Source of the DNA: Comamonas testosteroni
GTDB taxonomy: Bacteria > Pseudomonadota > Gammaproteobacteria > Burkholderiales > Burkholderiaceae_C
Direction: 5' to 3'
Length of the DNA stretch: 64,000 nt
NCBI RefSeq assembly: GCF_014076415.1
Contig: NZ_CP043568.1
Span: 4,898,001-4,962,000, forward strand
This document shows, one piece after another, positions 9,035-17,657 of the stretch (positions within the stretch are counted from its first letter, which is position 1; each line of letters begins with the position of its first letter). A program made the position numbers and the translations under genes. Below the pieces are notes generated by a model. That model saw only the letters and a list, made by a program, of their open reading frames with translations, ran no database searches and was not told the origin of the DNA.

Positions 9035-9084
9035 GGAGCGCTGCCCATTTCTCTTTCGCTTTTCCCCTCGATTCTCTTTCAGGT

Positions 9085-10263
9085 ATGTCGATGCTCGACC
9101 TCACCCCTCACGAAGCGCTCCCCGAAGAGTTGCTGATGTTTCGCGAATCTGTGCGCCGCTTTGTCGAGAAGGAACTGATTCCACTCGAGCATAAGCTGGA
9201 CTCCGCCGGTTTGCTGGATGATGCCACCGCACAGCAGGTGCGCGAGCGCGCCAAGGCCGCTGGCCTCTGGCTGCTCGATGTCCCCGAAGAAATCGGCGGG
9301 CAGGGCCTCTCGCTGTTGCCGCTCACCGTCTTCTGGGAAGAGGTTGGACGCAGCACGGTCGCCTCGTGGGTGCGCGATCACGGTCTCTTCGGACCGATGG
9401 TCGGCCCCATCCTGATGGGCCTGAACGAAACGCAGCGCAAGGAATACCTCTACCCCGTCGTGGAAGGCCGCAAGCGCTTTTGCTTTGCCCAGACCGAGCC
9501 GGATGCGGGTTCCGATCCGTCCGCCATGCGCACGCGCGCGGTCAAGACCGACACCGGCTATCGCCTCAATGGCGTGAAGCGCTTCATCACCCGCGCGGCC
9601 AAGGCCGATTTCGCGCTGGTGATGGCGGTGACCGATCCCGAGAAGCGCGCGCGCGGCGGCATCTCATGCTTCATCGTGGACATGAAAGCGCAAGGGGTCA
9701 CGTTGGCCAGTTCCGAGAAAACCTTGATGGGTGATTCGCCGTGCGAGATCGCTCTGCAAGATGTAGATGTCCCCTTCGACAATCTGGTGGGGGTCGAAGG
9801 CAAGGGCTTTGCATTGGCACAGGGCTACATCAATCACGGCCGCATCCGTCAAGGTGCACATTCCATCGGCGCTGCCGAGCGTTGCCTGAATCTCACGGCC
9901 GAATATGCCTCACAGCGGAAGACTTTCGGCGAGCCGCTGTCCGAACGCCAGGGCGTGCAATGGATGCTCGCCGACGGCTTCACCGAGGTCTACGCCTCGC
10001 GCCTCATGGTCTATGACGCGGCGCGCAAGGTCGAAGCCGGCGTGGACGCCAAGCTAGAGACTTTCATGATCAAGACCTTCGCCGTGGAGATGGGCTTTCG
10101 CGTCCTCGACACCTGCATGCAGCTGCATGGCGGCATGGGCCTCACGCAGGACACGCCCATCGAGCGCTTCTGGCGCGACCTGCGCAGCTACCGCATCACC
10201 GAAGGGCCGACCGAGGTGCTGCGCACCACGCTCGCCCGCCAGATTCTCAAGAACTTCGCCTGA
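9085..10263 (+). CDS. Acyl-CoA dehydrogenase family protein
   Basis: A 392-residue flavoprotein with the full acyl-CoA dehydrogenase fold. The family stretch QTEPDAGSDPSAMRTRAVK near residue 135 and the C-terminal TEGPTEVLRTTLARQIL are visible; the Glu in the last motif sits where class members carry the catalytic base or a neighbouring conserved residue. It is followed after 13 bp by a class III CoA-transferase, so an aromatic or alicyclic acid could be activated to a CoA thioester and desaturated. It might instead act as a decarboxylating or hydroxylating relative. Either of two nearby ATGs (9085, 9091) may start translation. Confidence 0.85.
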   Translation: MSMLDLTPHEALPEELLMFRESVRRFVEKELIPLEHKLDSAGLLDDATAQQVRERAKAAGLWLLDVPEEIGGQGLSLLPLTVFWEEVGRSTVASWVRDHGLFGPMVGPILMGLNETQRKEYLYPVVEGRKRFCFAQTEPDAGSDPSAMRTRAVKTDTGYRLNGVKRFITRAAKADFALVMAVTDPEKRARGGISCFIVDMKAQGVTLASSEKTLMGDSPCEIALQDVDVPFDNLVGVEGKGFALAQGYINHGRIRQGAHSIGAAERCLNLTAEYASQRKTFGEPLSERQGVQWMLADGFTEVYASRLMVYDAARKVEAGVDAKLETFMIKTFAVEMGFRVLDTCMQLHGGMGLTQDTPIERFWRDLRSYRITEGPTEVLRTTLARQILKNFA

Positions 10264-10276
10264 TTGGACAGACATC

Positions 10277-11413
10277 GTGAAAGACGCACTGAAAGACGTT
10301 CTGGTCATTGAACTGGGCACCGTGCTGACCGCCCCGCTGGCCGGCATGATGCTGGCCGATCTGGGCGCACGCGTGATCAAGGTCGAGCATCCCGAAGGCG
10401 GCGACCCCTTCCGCCGCCACGCGGGAAAGCTCTACAGCCCGCATTTCGCGGCCTACAACCGCAACAAGGAAAGCATTCAGCTCGATCTTCAATCCGAAGC
10501 GGGCAAGGCGGACCTCGCCAAGCTGATCGCCAAGGCCGACGTGCTGCTAGACAACTTCCGCGCGGGCGTGCTGCCGCGCCTGGGCTTCGGCGACGAGGTG
10601 CTCAAGGCTATGAATCCACGCCTGATCCATTGCTCGATCACCGGCTTCGGCGCCGAAGGCCCCTATAAGGACCGTCCCTGCTACGACGCAGTGGCGCTCG
10701 CCATCAGCGGTCTGGCCAGCCAGAAGCTCGACCCCGAGCGACCGATTCTCAACGGCCCATCGCTGTCGGACAACATCACCGGCATGTACGCGGCCTACGG
10801 CATTCTCGGCGCCCTGCACGCCCGCGAGCGCACTGGACAGGGCGAGCGCGTGGAGATCAACATGCTCGAAGCCTCCATCGCGTTCTCGCCCGAAGGCTTC
10901 TCGCAGTTCACACGTCTGGGCGTTGCGCCCACGCCGATGTCGCGCGTGGCGATCTCGCAGTCCTACGCCTTCCGCTGCGCGGACGGCAGGCTGCTGGCCG
11001 TGCATCTGTCCTCGGTTGAGAAGTTCTGGCTGGCGTTCGTCAATGCGCTGGAGCGCCCCGAGCTGCTCACCGACGAGCGCTTCAAGACGGCCGCGCTGCG
11101 AACCCAGCACTACACGCTGATCGCCGAACTCGTCGCTCAGGTGTTCGCCGAGCATGCCTATGCCGAGTGGGAAGCACGCTTGACGGCGGCTGATGTGCCT
11201 TTCGCCCCGGTCAAGACCGTCCCCGAAGTCATACAGGACCCACAGGTGCAGACGCTCCAGCCGTTCTACACCATCCAGCACCCAGAACACGGTGAACTCG
11301 TCGCCATCCACCGCCCCGTAAAGATCGGCGGAAAGCGCGGCCCGAGCGAGCTTGCAGCCCCCGTGCTCGGCGAACACAGCGCCGCCATCCGCAGCGAATT
11401 CTCGCTGTCCTGA
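10277..11413 (+). CDS. Class III CoA-transferase (CaiB/BaiF family)
   Basis: A 378-residue CoA-transferase of the CaiB/BaiF (formyl-CoA transferase) family. Recognisable segments are LADLGARVIKVEHPEGGDPFR near the start, NRNKESIQLDL, and the CYDAVALAISGL segment whose Asp is positioned as the acyl-aspartate nucleophile. Translation probably begins at the GTG at 10277; the longer frame would overlap the end of the acyl-CoA dehydrogenase. Together with that enzyme it indicates a CoA-dependent branch inside an otherwise oxygenase-based operon. Confidence 0.87.
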   Translation: MKDALKDVLVIELGTVLTAPLAGMMLADLGARVIKVEHPEGGDPFRRHAGKLYSPHFAAYNRNKESIQLDLQSEAGKADLAKLIAKADVLLDNFRAGVLPRLGFGDEVLKAMNPRLIHCSITGFGAEGPYKDRPCYDAVALAISGLASQKLDPERPILNGPSLSDNITGMYAAYGILGALHARERTGQGERVEINMLEASIAFSPEGFSQFTRLGVAPTPMSRVAISQSYAFRCADGRLLAVHLSSVEKFWLAFVNALERPELLTDERFKTAALRTQHYTLIAELVAQVFAEHAYAEWEARLTAADVPFAPVKTVPEVIQDPQVQTLQPFYTIQHPEHGELVAIHRPVKIGGKRGPSELAAPVLGEHSAAIRSEFSLS

Positions 11414-11433
11414 AACCCACACAGAGACGCACC

Positions 11434-12420
11434 ATGTCCAAACTCGAACTCTCTCTTGCCATCGGCAACTACGACCGCTGCCGTCCGCTCATCGACGGCG
11501 CCGTGCAGATCGACGGCGTGAACCCCGTCATCATGACGCTGTCGCCCGAGGAAATTTTCTTCCGCGCATTTCGCGGTCAGGAATTCGACATCTGCGAGCT
11601 CTCGCTGTCCAGCTCCACGCTGCAAGCCGCGCAAGGCAATTTCCCCTACGTCGGCATTCCGATCTTTCTGTCGCGCGCCTTCCGCCACACGGCCATCTAC
11701 TGCCGCACCGACCGGATCCAGAAGCCGGAAGACCTCAAGGGCCGCAAGATCGGTCTGCCCGAGTACCAGCTCACCGCCAACGTCTGGGTGCGCGCGATCC
11801 TGCAGGATGACTACGGCATCGCTCCGTCGGATGTGACCTGGGTGCGCGGCGGCATGTCGCATGCCGGTCGCCCCGAAAAAATCAAGATCAAGCTGCCCGA
11901 CAACGTGCGCGTGGAAGATGCGCCCGAAGGCGAAACCATCTCCAGCCTGCTCGCCAAGGGCGAGATCGACGGCTACGTGGCCCCGCGCGCGCCGGACGTT
12001 CCCGCCGGCACGCCCAACATCGGCTGGCTGTTCCGCGACCCGGTGGAGGCCGCCAAGGACTATTACCGCCGCACCAACATCTTCCCGATCATGCACATCC
12101 TCGGCGTGCGCCGCGAACTGGCCGATCGCCATCCGTGGCTGCCGGGCGCCATCTACAAGGCGTTCGAGGAATCCAAGACCAAGGCGCTGGAGCATCTGTC
12201 CGAAACCTCGGCCACCAAGATCACGCTGCCATTCGTGGAAGAACGCCTCAAGGAAGCACGCGACCTGATGGGTCAGGACCACTGGTCCTACGGCATCAAG
12301 GCCAACCGTCATGTGCTCGAGAACTTCTTCAAGCACCACCACGCGCAGGGCCTGTCGCCGCGTCTGGTCACGCCCGAAGACCTGTTCCACCCCGGCACGT
12401 TCGAGCAATTCAGCCTCTGA
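11434..12420 (+). CDS. 4,5-dihydroxyphthalate decarboxylase-like protein
   Basis: A 328-residue protein resembling 4,5-dihydroxyphthalate decarboxylase (Pht5 type), a family with a periplasmic-binding-protein fold but no signal peptide, as here (MSKLELSLAIGNYDRCRPLI). Near the middle, IGLPEYQLTANVWVRAILQ is characteristic. In phthalate catabolism the enzyme removes CO2 from a dihydroxylated aromatic dicarboxylate. Between a CoA-transferase and a gentisate-dioxygenase-like gene, it may decarboxylate an ortho-hydroxylated aromatic carboxylate. The family is often annotated by similarity alone, so the true substrate is uncertain. Confidence 0.75.
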   Translation: MSKLELSLAIGNYDRCRPLIDGAVQIDGVNPVIMTLSPEEIFFRAFRGQEFDICELSLSSSTLQAAQGNFPYVGIPIFLSRAFRHTAIYCRTDRIQKPEDLKGRKIGLPEYQLTANVWVRAILQDDYGIAPSDVTWVRGGMSHAGRPEKIKIKLPDNVRVEDAPEGETISSLLAKGEIDGYVAPRAPDVPAGTPNIGWLFRDPVEAAKDYYRRTNIFPIMHILGVRRELADRHPWLPGAIYKAFEESKTKALEHLSETSATKITLPFVEERLKEARDLMGQDHWSYGIKANRHVLENFFKHHHAQGLSPRLVTPEDLFHPGTFEQFSL

Positions 12421-12430
12421 GGAAAACGCC

Positions 12431-13444
12431 ATGTCCTTGAGCAGCGAACAAATCTTGCAGCAGTGGCATGCCGCGCGCCTGGCGCCCTTGTGGAACAGCC
12501 CGAACGCGCACAAGCCGCCGCCGGGCCCGGTGCCCAGTCATCTGTGGCGCTGGAGTGACATGCGTCCGCTGATCGAGCTGGCGTTTCAGGAGACTTCGCC
12601 GCAAGCGGTGCAGCGCCGCGTGCTGCAGATGCTCAGTCCCGAAGCCGAATCGCTGACAGACGAGCACACCTGCGGCAACGTGCTGGCGGCCTACCAGTGC
12701 CTGCTGCCCGGCGAGACCGCGCGCCCGCACCGCCACACCATGAATGCGCTGCGCTTCATGCTAGAAGGCTCGGGTGTCATCACGCTGGTGGACGGCAAGG
12801 AATGCCCGATGGAATTCGGCGATCTGGTGCTCACCCCCGGCATGACCTGGCACGAACATCGCCATGACGGCAGCGAGCCGGTGGTCTGGCTCGACGTGCT
12901 GGACGTGCCGCTGCACATGTACATGGGCTCGGTGATATTCCAGCCCGGCCCGATTCCCGAGCCACCGGTGACCATGCCCGATGCGGCCTTCGCCTACGCC
13001 AATGTGGCACCGCTGGTGACGCAGGGCCGCACGGACCACTCGCCAGTGTTCCGCTACCCGTATGCCAACGTCGTCGGCGCGCTCCAGCATGCGCCCAGGA
13101 GCGCCGACGGCGTGCGCCGCGTCCGCTACATCAACCCGCTGAATGGCCAGGGCGCGCTCCCGCTGCTCGAAGCCAGCATGATACAGGTTGACGCGGACAC
13201 GACTTCGCTGCCGATGCGCAGCAATGCCAATCTGGTGATCGCCGTGGTCGAAGGCGAAGGCGAAAGCCGGATCGGCGAGCAGAGCATCCGCTGGTCGGCC
13301 CGCGACGTCTTCACGGTGCCGCAGCACAACTGGGCCTCGCACCAGGCCTTCGAGCAGGACGCGCGCCTGTTCGTGGTCTCCGATGCCGATGCCATGCAGC
13401 GCCTGAATCTGCTGCGCGAAGAAGTGGGCGCGCCTGCGCCCTGA
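12431..13444 (+). CDS. Gentisate 1,2-dioxygenase-like bicupin
   Basis: A 337-residue two-cupin protein. The N-terminal cupin has the iron-binding cluster PHRHT near residue 102 with a second His in WHEHRHDG; the second cupin (about 215-325) lacks an equally clear His set. Length and organisation match gentisate 1,2-dioxygenase and 1-hydroxy-2-naphthoate dioxygenase. It would open a 1,4-dihydroxylated aromatic acid ring to a maleylpyruvate-type product, which the FAH-family hydrolase encoded 16 bp downstream could process. The ATG at 12431 follows a GGAAAA site; the longer upstream frame lies inside the preceding gene. Confidence 0.83.
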   Translation: MSLSSEQILQQWHAARLAPLWNSPNAHKPPPGPVPSHLWRWSDMRPLIELAFQETSPQAVQRRVLQMLSPEAESLTDEHTCGNVLAAYQCLLPGETARPHRHTMNALRFMLEGSGVITLVDGKECPMEFGDLVLTPGMTWHEHRHDGSEPVVWLDVLDVPLHMYMGSVIFQPGPIPEPPVTMPDAAFAYANVAPLVTQGRTDHSPVFRYPYANVVGALQHAPRSADGVRRVRYINPLNGQGALPLLEASMIQVDADTTSLPMRSNANLVIAVVEGEGESRIGEQSIRWSARDVFTVPQHNWASHQAFEQDARLFVVSDADAMQRLNLLREEVGAPAP

Positions 13445-13460
13445 GAGAAAAGAGAACGAT

Positions 13461-14324
13461 ATGAAGATTTGCTGGTTCAATGAACAGCGTCTGGGTGTGG
13501 TGGCCGATGGCCGCGTGGTTGACGTCACCGATGCGCTCAAGGCCCTGCCTGCGCCCTCCTACCCGCAGACCACGGGCGACCTCGTGGTCGCGAACCTGCC
13601 CCAGTTGCGCGCGGAAATCGAACGTCTGCAACCCACCGCCGCATCGCACCCCGTCGACTCCGTGCGCTTTCTCAGCCCCGTGGCGCAACCCGGCAAGATC
13701 ATCGGCGTGCCGGTGAACTACCAGGCGCATGTGGAAGAAGCCAATCGCGACGTGGCCATCTTCACCAACCGCTACACCGGCAGCGTGAAGGAGCAAGGCC
13801 TGTTCCTCAAGGCCAACAGCTCCCTCATCGGCTGCAGCGACGCGGTGAAGATCACCATGCCCGAGCGCCTGACGCACCACGAGATCGAACTCGCCGCCAT
13901 CATCGGCAAGAAGGTCTCGAACGTGTCGAAGGAAGAGGCGCTGTCCTGCATCGCGGGCTACGCCATCGCGCTCGACATGACCGTGCGCGGCCCCGAGGAC
14001 CGTTCGCTGCGCAAGTCGCTCGACACCTACTCGGTGCTCGGCCCCTGGCTGGTGACGGCCGACGAGATCGCTGATCCGCAGAAGCTCGACCTGCACCTCA
14101 CCGTCAACGGCGAGACCCGCCAGATCACCAACTCTTCGCAGATGATCATGTACATCGCCGAGCAGATCGAATGGGCATCGAGCTTCTACACGCTCTATCC
14201 CGGCGATGTGATCATGACCGGCACCTGCGAGGGCGTCGGCCCGGTCGTGCCCGGTGACGTGATGCACGCCACCATCGAATCGGTCGGCGACATGCGCGTG
14301 CGCGTCGAAGCGGCAGGAGCCTGA
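13461..14324 (+). CDS. Fumarylacetoacetate hydrolase family protein
   Basis: A 287-residue FAH-family enzyme. The N-terminal domain is short; the catalytic domain begins near IIGVPVNYQAHVEEA (about residue 79) and contains metal-binding acidic residues in THHEIELAAIIG and an Asp in ALDMTVRG. The C-terminal LYPGDVIMTGTCEGVGP loop is typical. As the neighbour of a gentisate-dioxygenase-like cupin it is a good candidate for fumarylpyruvate or maleylpyruvate hydrolysis. A separate isomerase gene was not seen, so direct hydrolysis of a maleylpyruvate-type product is possible. Confidence 0.85.
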   Translation: MKICWFNEQRLGVVADGRVVDVTDALKALPAPSYPQTTGDLVVANLPQLRAEIERLQPTAASHPVDSVRFLSPVAQPGKIIGVPVNYQAHVEEANRDVAIFTNRYTGSVKEQGLFLKANSSLIGCSDAVKITMPERLTHHEIELAAIIGKKVSNVSKEEALSCIAGYAIALDMTVRGPEDRSLRKSLDTYSVLGPWLVTADEIADPQKLDLHLTVNGETRQITNSSQMIMYIAEQIEWASSFYTLYPGDVIMTGTCEGVGPVVPGDVMHATIESVGDMRVRVEAAGA

Positions 14325-14327
14325 GCG

Positions 14328-15296
14328 ATGACGGACACCACTTCATCGGCGCACGAGAAGCTCACGCTGCGCGTGCAGTCGATCACCTATGCGGCCAAGG
14401 ACACCTATCTCGTCGAGCTGACCGATCCACAGGGCACGCCCCTGCCGTCGGTCACCCCGGGCTCCCACATCGATCTACATCTGGGCAACGGCATCACCCG
14501 CTCGTATTCGCTGGTGCAGTCGGGTGACGATCCTGCGTCCTATGTCGTCGGTGTGAAGCTCGACGCCAAGAGCCGCGGTGGCTCGCGCTACGTGCACGAA
14601 CAGTTGCGCGTGGGCAGCCTGCTGCCGGTCTCCATGCCGCGCAACCACTTTCCGCTGCACGAAGATGCCGCACACACGGTGCTGATCGCTGGCGGCATCG
14701 GCATCACGCCGATCTGGTGCATGGCCCAGCGCCTGGCCGCCATCGGTGCCTCGTGGGAACTCTGGTACAGCGTGCGCTCGCGCGCCGACCTCGCCTTCGT
14801 GCCGCTGCTTGAGGCCATGGGCGCGCGCGTGCATCTGCATGTCGACGAAGAGGCCGGCAAGATTCTGGATCTGCCCGCCATCGTCGCCGCGGCTCCGACT
14901 GACACGCATTTCTACTGCTGCGGCCCCACCCCCATGCTCGACGCCTACGAGGCCGCCGCTGCAGCGCGCTTTCCTTCCGAGCAGATCCATCTTGAACGCT
15001 TCGCGGCCAAGCAGGCGGCATCGGTGGATGGCGGCTTCGTCATCTCGCTGGCCCGCTCCTGCCGCGACCTCGTCGTGCCGCAGGGTGCGAGCGTGCTCAA
15101 GGTGCTTCTCGACAATGGCATCGAAGTAGATTCCTCCTGCCAAGAAGGTATCTGCGGCTGCTGCGAGGTCGCTGTACTCGAGGGCGAGGTTGATCACCGT
15201 GACGCCATCCTTACCGAGGCCGAGCGCGCCGCCAACAAGACCATGATGGTCTGCTGCTCCGGTGCCAAATGCTCGCGCCTCGTGCTAGACCTATGA
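14328..15296 (+). CDS. Rieske oxygenase reductase (FMN/NAD/[2Fe-2S], phthalate dioxygenase reductase type)
   Basis: A 322-residue electron-transfer protein with domain order FMN-binding (RSYSLVQ near 63), NAD-binding (GGIGITPI near 123, YCCGPTPMLDAYE near 199) and C-terminal plant-type [2Fe-2S] ferredoxin (CQEGICGCC near 266 and CCSGAKC near 310). This order defines the PDR/VanB class, which reduces Rieske oxygenases directly. It almost certainly serves the oxygenase at 7786-8988 despite six kb of separation in the same operon. It starts 3 bp after the FAH-family gene, and its stop overlaps the hemerythrin start. Confidence 0.93.
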   Translation: MTDTTSSAHEKLTLRVQSITYAAKDTYLVELTDPQGTPLPSVTPGSHIDLHLGNGITRSYSLVQSGDDPASYVVGVKLDAKSRGGSRYVHEQLRVGSLLPVSMPRNHFPLHEDAAHTVLIAGGIGITPIWCMAQRLAAIGASWELWYSVRSRADLAFVPLLEAMGARVHLHVDEEAGKILDLPAIVAAAPTDTHFYCCGPTPMLDAYEAAAAARFPSEQIHLERFAAKQAASVDGGFVISLARSCRDLVVPQGASVLKVLLDNGIEVDSSCQEGICGCCEVAVLEGEVDHRDAILTEAERAANKTMMVCCSGAKCSRLVLDL

Positions 15297-15736
15297 TGCC
15301 CATGACCTGGGGTGAACATCTCCTTCTCGGCCACTCCGAAATGGATGGCCTGCACGAGGAGTTCGTCGAGTTGATCGGCCAACTGCAGACCGCGAGCGAC
15401 GCACAACTGCCCGAACGGCTTCAGGCTATGCGAGCGCATCTAGAGCAGCATTTCAAAGAGGAGAATGAGTGGATGAGACGATCCGCCTTCCCGCCGCGCG
15501 ATTGCCATATCGACGAGCACACTGCGGTGCTGCGCTCTGTGTGCGAGGTCTGTGAGCTGCTCGCCGAGGGCAACGTCGCCATCTGCCGCGATCTGATCAA
15601 CGCGCTGGCGGATTGGTTTCCCAAACATGCCACGCATCTCGATTCGGCGTTAGCTCACTGGCTTTCCAAGCAACGCTTTGGAGGAAAGCCTGTCGTGCTG
15701 AAACGCAGCGTCAAATCCCCTCCCGTTGCACTCTGA
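15293..15736 (+). CDS. Hemerythrin domain protein
   Basis: A 147-residue protein with the diiron ligand pattern of bacteriohemerythrin: LGHSEMD near the start, HLEQHFKEENEWM around 48-60, CHIDEH around 70-75 and FPKHATHLD around 107-115. It begins with ATG overlapping the TGA of the reductase gene (ATGA), so the two are translationally coupled. Bacteriohemerythrins bind O2 and may store or deliver it to oxygenases or sense it. Coupling to a Rieske reductase suggests an O2-supply or protection role here, which is inference. A short inverted repeat (ACTCTG/CAGAGT, 15730-15746) at the end may help terminate transcription. Confidence 0.85.
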   Translation: MMPMTWGEHLLLGHSEMDGLHEEFVELIGQLQTASDAQLPERLQAMRAHLEQHFKEENEWMRRSAFPPRDCHIDEHTAVLRSVCEVCELLAEGNVAICRDLINALADWFPKHATHLDSALAHWLSKQRFGGKPVVLKRSVKSPPVAL

Positions 15737-15745
15737 GCCACAGAG

Positions 15746-16718
15746 TCACTCCACTTTGGCACCTACAGCCCGCACCACATCGCCCAACCGTTGAATATCG
15801 CTTTGCATCAACGCACGCAACTCGGAGGGCGTGGAGCTCAATGCCTCGACGCCTTGCTCTGTCATCTGTCGCTTCACCCCGGGTAGAGCTAATACGGCAG
15901 TGAACCTCCGCTGGATCTCCTGTACTTCGGACATTGAGGTTCTGGCCGGAGCAACCAGGCCAAACCAGTTCTGTAGCATTACCTGATCAAACCCGACTTC
16001 TCGCAATGTTGGCACTTGAGGCAGGACCATGAGTCGACTTTCCCCTGCCACCGCAAGAACGCGCAAATTTCGCTGCTCTACCTGCTTCTGGATCGAGCTG
16101 TATGAAACGAAAAAGCAGTCCACGCGCCCGGCGAGCAGGTCGATCACAGCCGGAGCCGCCCCTTTGTAAGGCACATGAATGAACTGTGCGGTACTTTGCG
16201 CCCTAAGCATTTCTCCCAGCAGATGACCGCCAGATCCGCTGCCTGCGGAAGCGTAAGTAATACCACCCGTTCGCTGCCTCGCTAGCGCCACCAACTCAGC
16301 TACCGTTTGTGCGGGGCTGTCAGCTGGAACCGAAAGGACACTCGGAAAGCGCCAGAGCAACGAAATAGGTGTGAAGTCTTTCAACGCGTCATAAGGCAAG
16401 CGCTTTCCATACAACGACGTGTTGATGGCATGCGAGCCAACATTAGGCAACATACAGAGTCTTGCCATCGGGCACCGCATGCTTGACATATTCCGCACCG
16501 ATGATGCCGTTGGCGCCGGGCCGGTTGTCAACAAGAATGGTCTCACCCGAAATGCGGGTCACTTCTCGTGCCAGTAACCTTGACAGCAGATCGACACTCG
16601 CACCTGGTGCAAACGGCACTATTAATGTCGTAGGTTTGGCGGCGCTAGCCGTTAGCGCGAAGCTGGCGCTCCATGCGGAGCAAGACGGCAGAGCGCGCAG
16701 CAATTGTCTTCTGCGCAT
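15746..16718 (-). pseudogene. Frameshifted Bug-family tripartite tricarboxylate transporter receptor
   Basis: Two adjacent frames together make one Bug-type periplasmic receptor of about 322 residues. The N-terminal part (16718 to about 16443) has a signal peptide and VPFAPGASVDLLSRLLA, and ends right after DGKTLYVA. The remainder continues in another frame from NVGSHAINTSLYGKRLPYD to the end. Removing one base at about 16445 (minus-strand GCCTAATG to GCCAATG) restores a continuous product, so this is a one-base insertion, either a real inactivation or a sequencing error. No TctA/TctB membrane genes are nearby, as is usual for Bug receptors. Confidence 0.8.
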
Positions 16719-16808
16719 ATCAGTCCTTCACGAGTAAGTCGATCAATTCTTATCAACTCGCCTGTGAGGATCAACACTCGAGTCCGCAACGCAGATATAC
16801 CGTTTTCT

Positions 16809-17513
16809 TCAAGCTGCTTTGGCGCTTGCAACCCGAGCGCGCTTCGGCTTTTCCTCCAAAGCTCCATTCAGACCGACTTGGGCCTGAGCCACCAAATGGA
16901 TGAGGCACGATACCAATGTGCTCTGGAAATCATCCAGAGACTCTCCTGATGCGCCCGCTATGGCATTTCCATCTTGCATGGCCAATGTGAAAGAGGCTAG
17001 CTTCTTCGGAAGTCCCGGCTGAGACTTCAGCAGCGATGCAGGAAGAATGCTTCGCCACCAAGTGGCTAGCTCTTCGCGCTGGGTCTCGCGAATGTTCAGA
17101 AATTGCGAACGAGCAGTCTGTTCAGGCACAGATTTTTCGACGCTTAATATCACACCAAGTCGCCAGAAGTCGGCCGCGAAATACTTGGGTGTGGTGGTAC
17201 TTCCGAAGATGCGAGTGACGTGCTGCTCGAAACTTTCCTTTGGCAATGGCTTGTTGCGCTCTGCAGTCTCACGATGCCAACGCGAGAAGCTGTCCTCGAT
17301 CATCGCGTTGAGCAGTAAATCCTTGCTTTCGAAGTGCCAGTACACGCTGCCAATGGGCAGGCCCGACATACTCGCCACCTTCGCCATCGTCATGCCGCTA
17401 TAGCCATTCGTCGAAATGACGTTAAAGGACGTCTCGAGAATGCGTGAACGAACGGCAGCACTCGACTTGTGCTCGCCATGCTTGCGGGTTCGACTGTTTT
17501 CGCTGGTGACCAT
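16809..17513 (-). CDS. TetR-family transcriptional regulator
   Basis: A 234-residue regulator. The N-terminal TetR helix-turn-helix is clear (ILETSFNVISTNGYSGMTMAKVASMSGLPIGSVYWHF across about residues 25-61, including the family SVYWHFESKDLL segment). The C-terminal ligand domain is unrecognised and ends with a basic Ala/Lys/Arg-rich tail (EEKPKRARVASAKAA). It lies between the broken Bug receptor and the MmgE/PrpD gene on the same strand and may repress the neighbouring minus-strand catabolic genes. Confidence 0.85.
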   Translation of the reverse strand: MVTSENSRTRKHGEHKSSAAVRSRILETSFNVISTNGYSGMTMAKVASMSGLPIGSVYWHFESKDLLLNAMIEDSFSRWHRETAERNKPLPKESFEQHVTRIFGSTTTPKYFAADFWRLGVILSVEKSVPEQTARSQFLNIRETQREELATWWRSILPASLLKSQPGLPKKLASFTLAMQDGNAIAGASGESLDDFQSTLVSCLIHLVAQAQVGLNGALEEKPKRARVASAKAA

Positions 17514-17657
17514 TGGGCTGAATTTTTATTTGGCTCATGTCGCTGGATTGGTGGCCCGGCATCCGGGTACCTCTCCAACATGTCTCCACAAGCTATCTGT
17601 ATTGGTGAATTGTTGATGGTACCCAATGTTGACGTGCATGGGCCCATCCCTCTGTTT

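Noticed and set aside
10547..12513. Two long minus-strand frames (291 and 415 codons) opposite the CoA-transferase and decarboxylase-like genes
   Set aside because: Antisense shadows of well-supported genes in GC-rich DNA; no motif or ribosome site.
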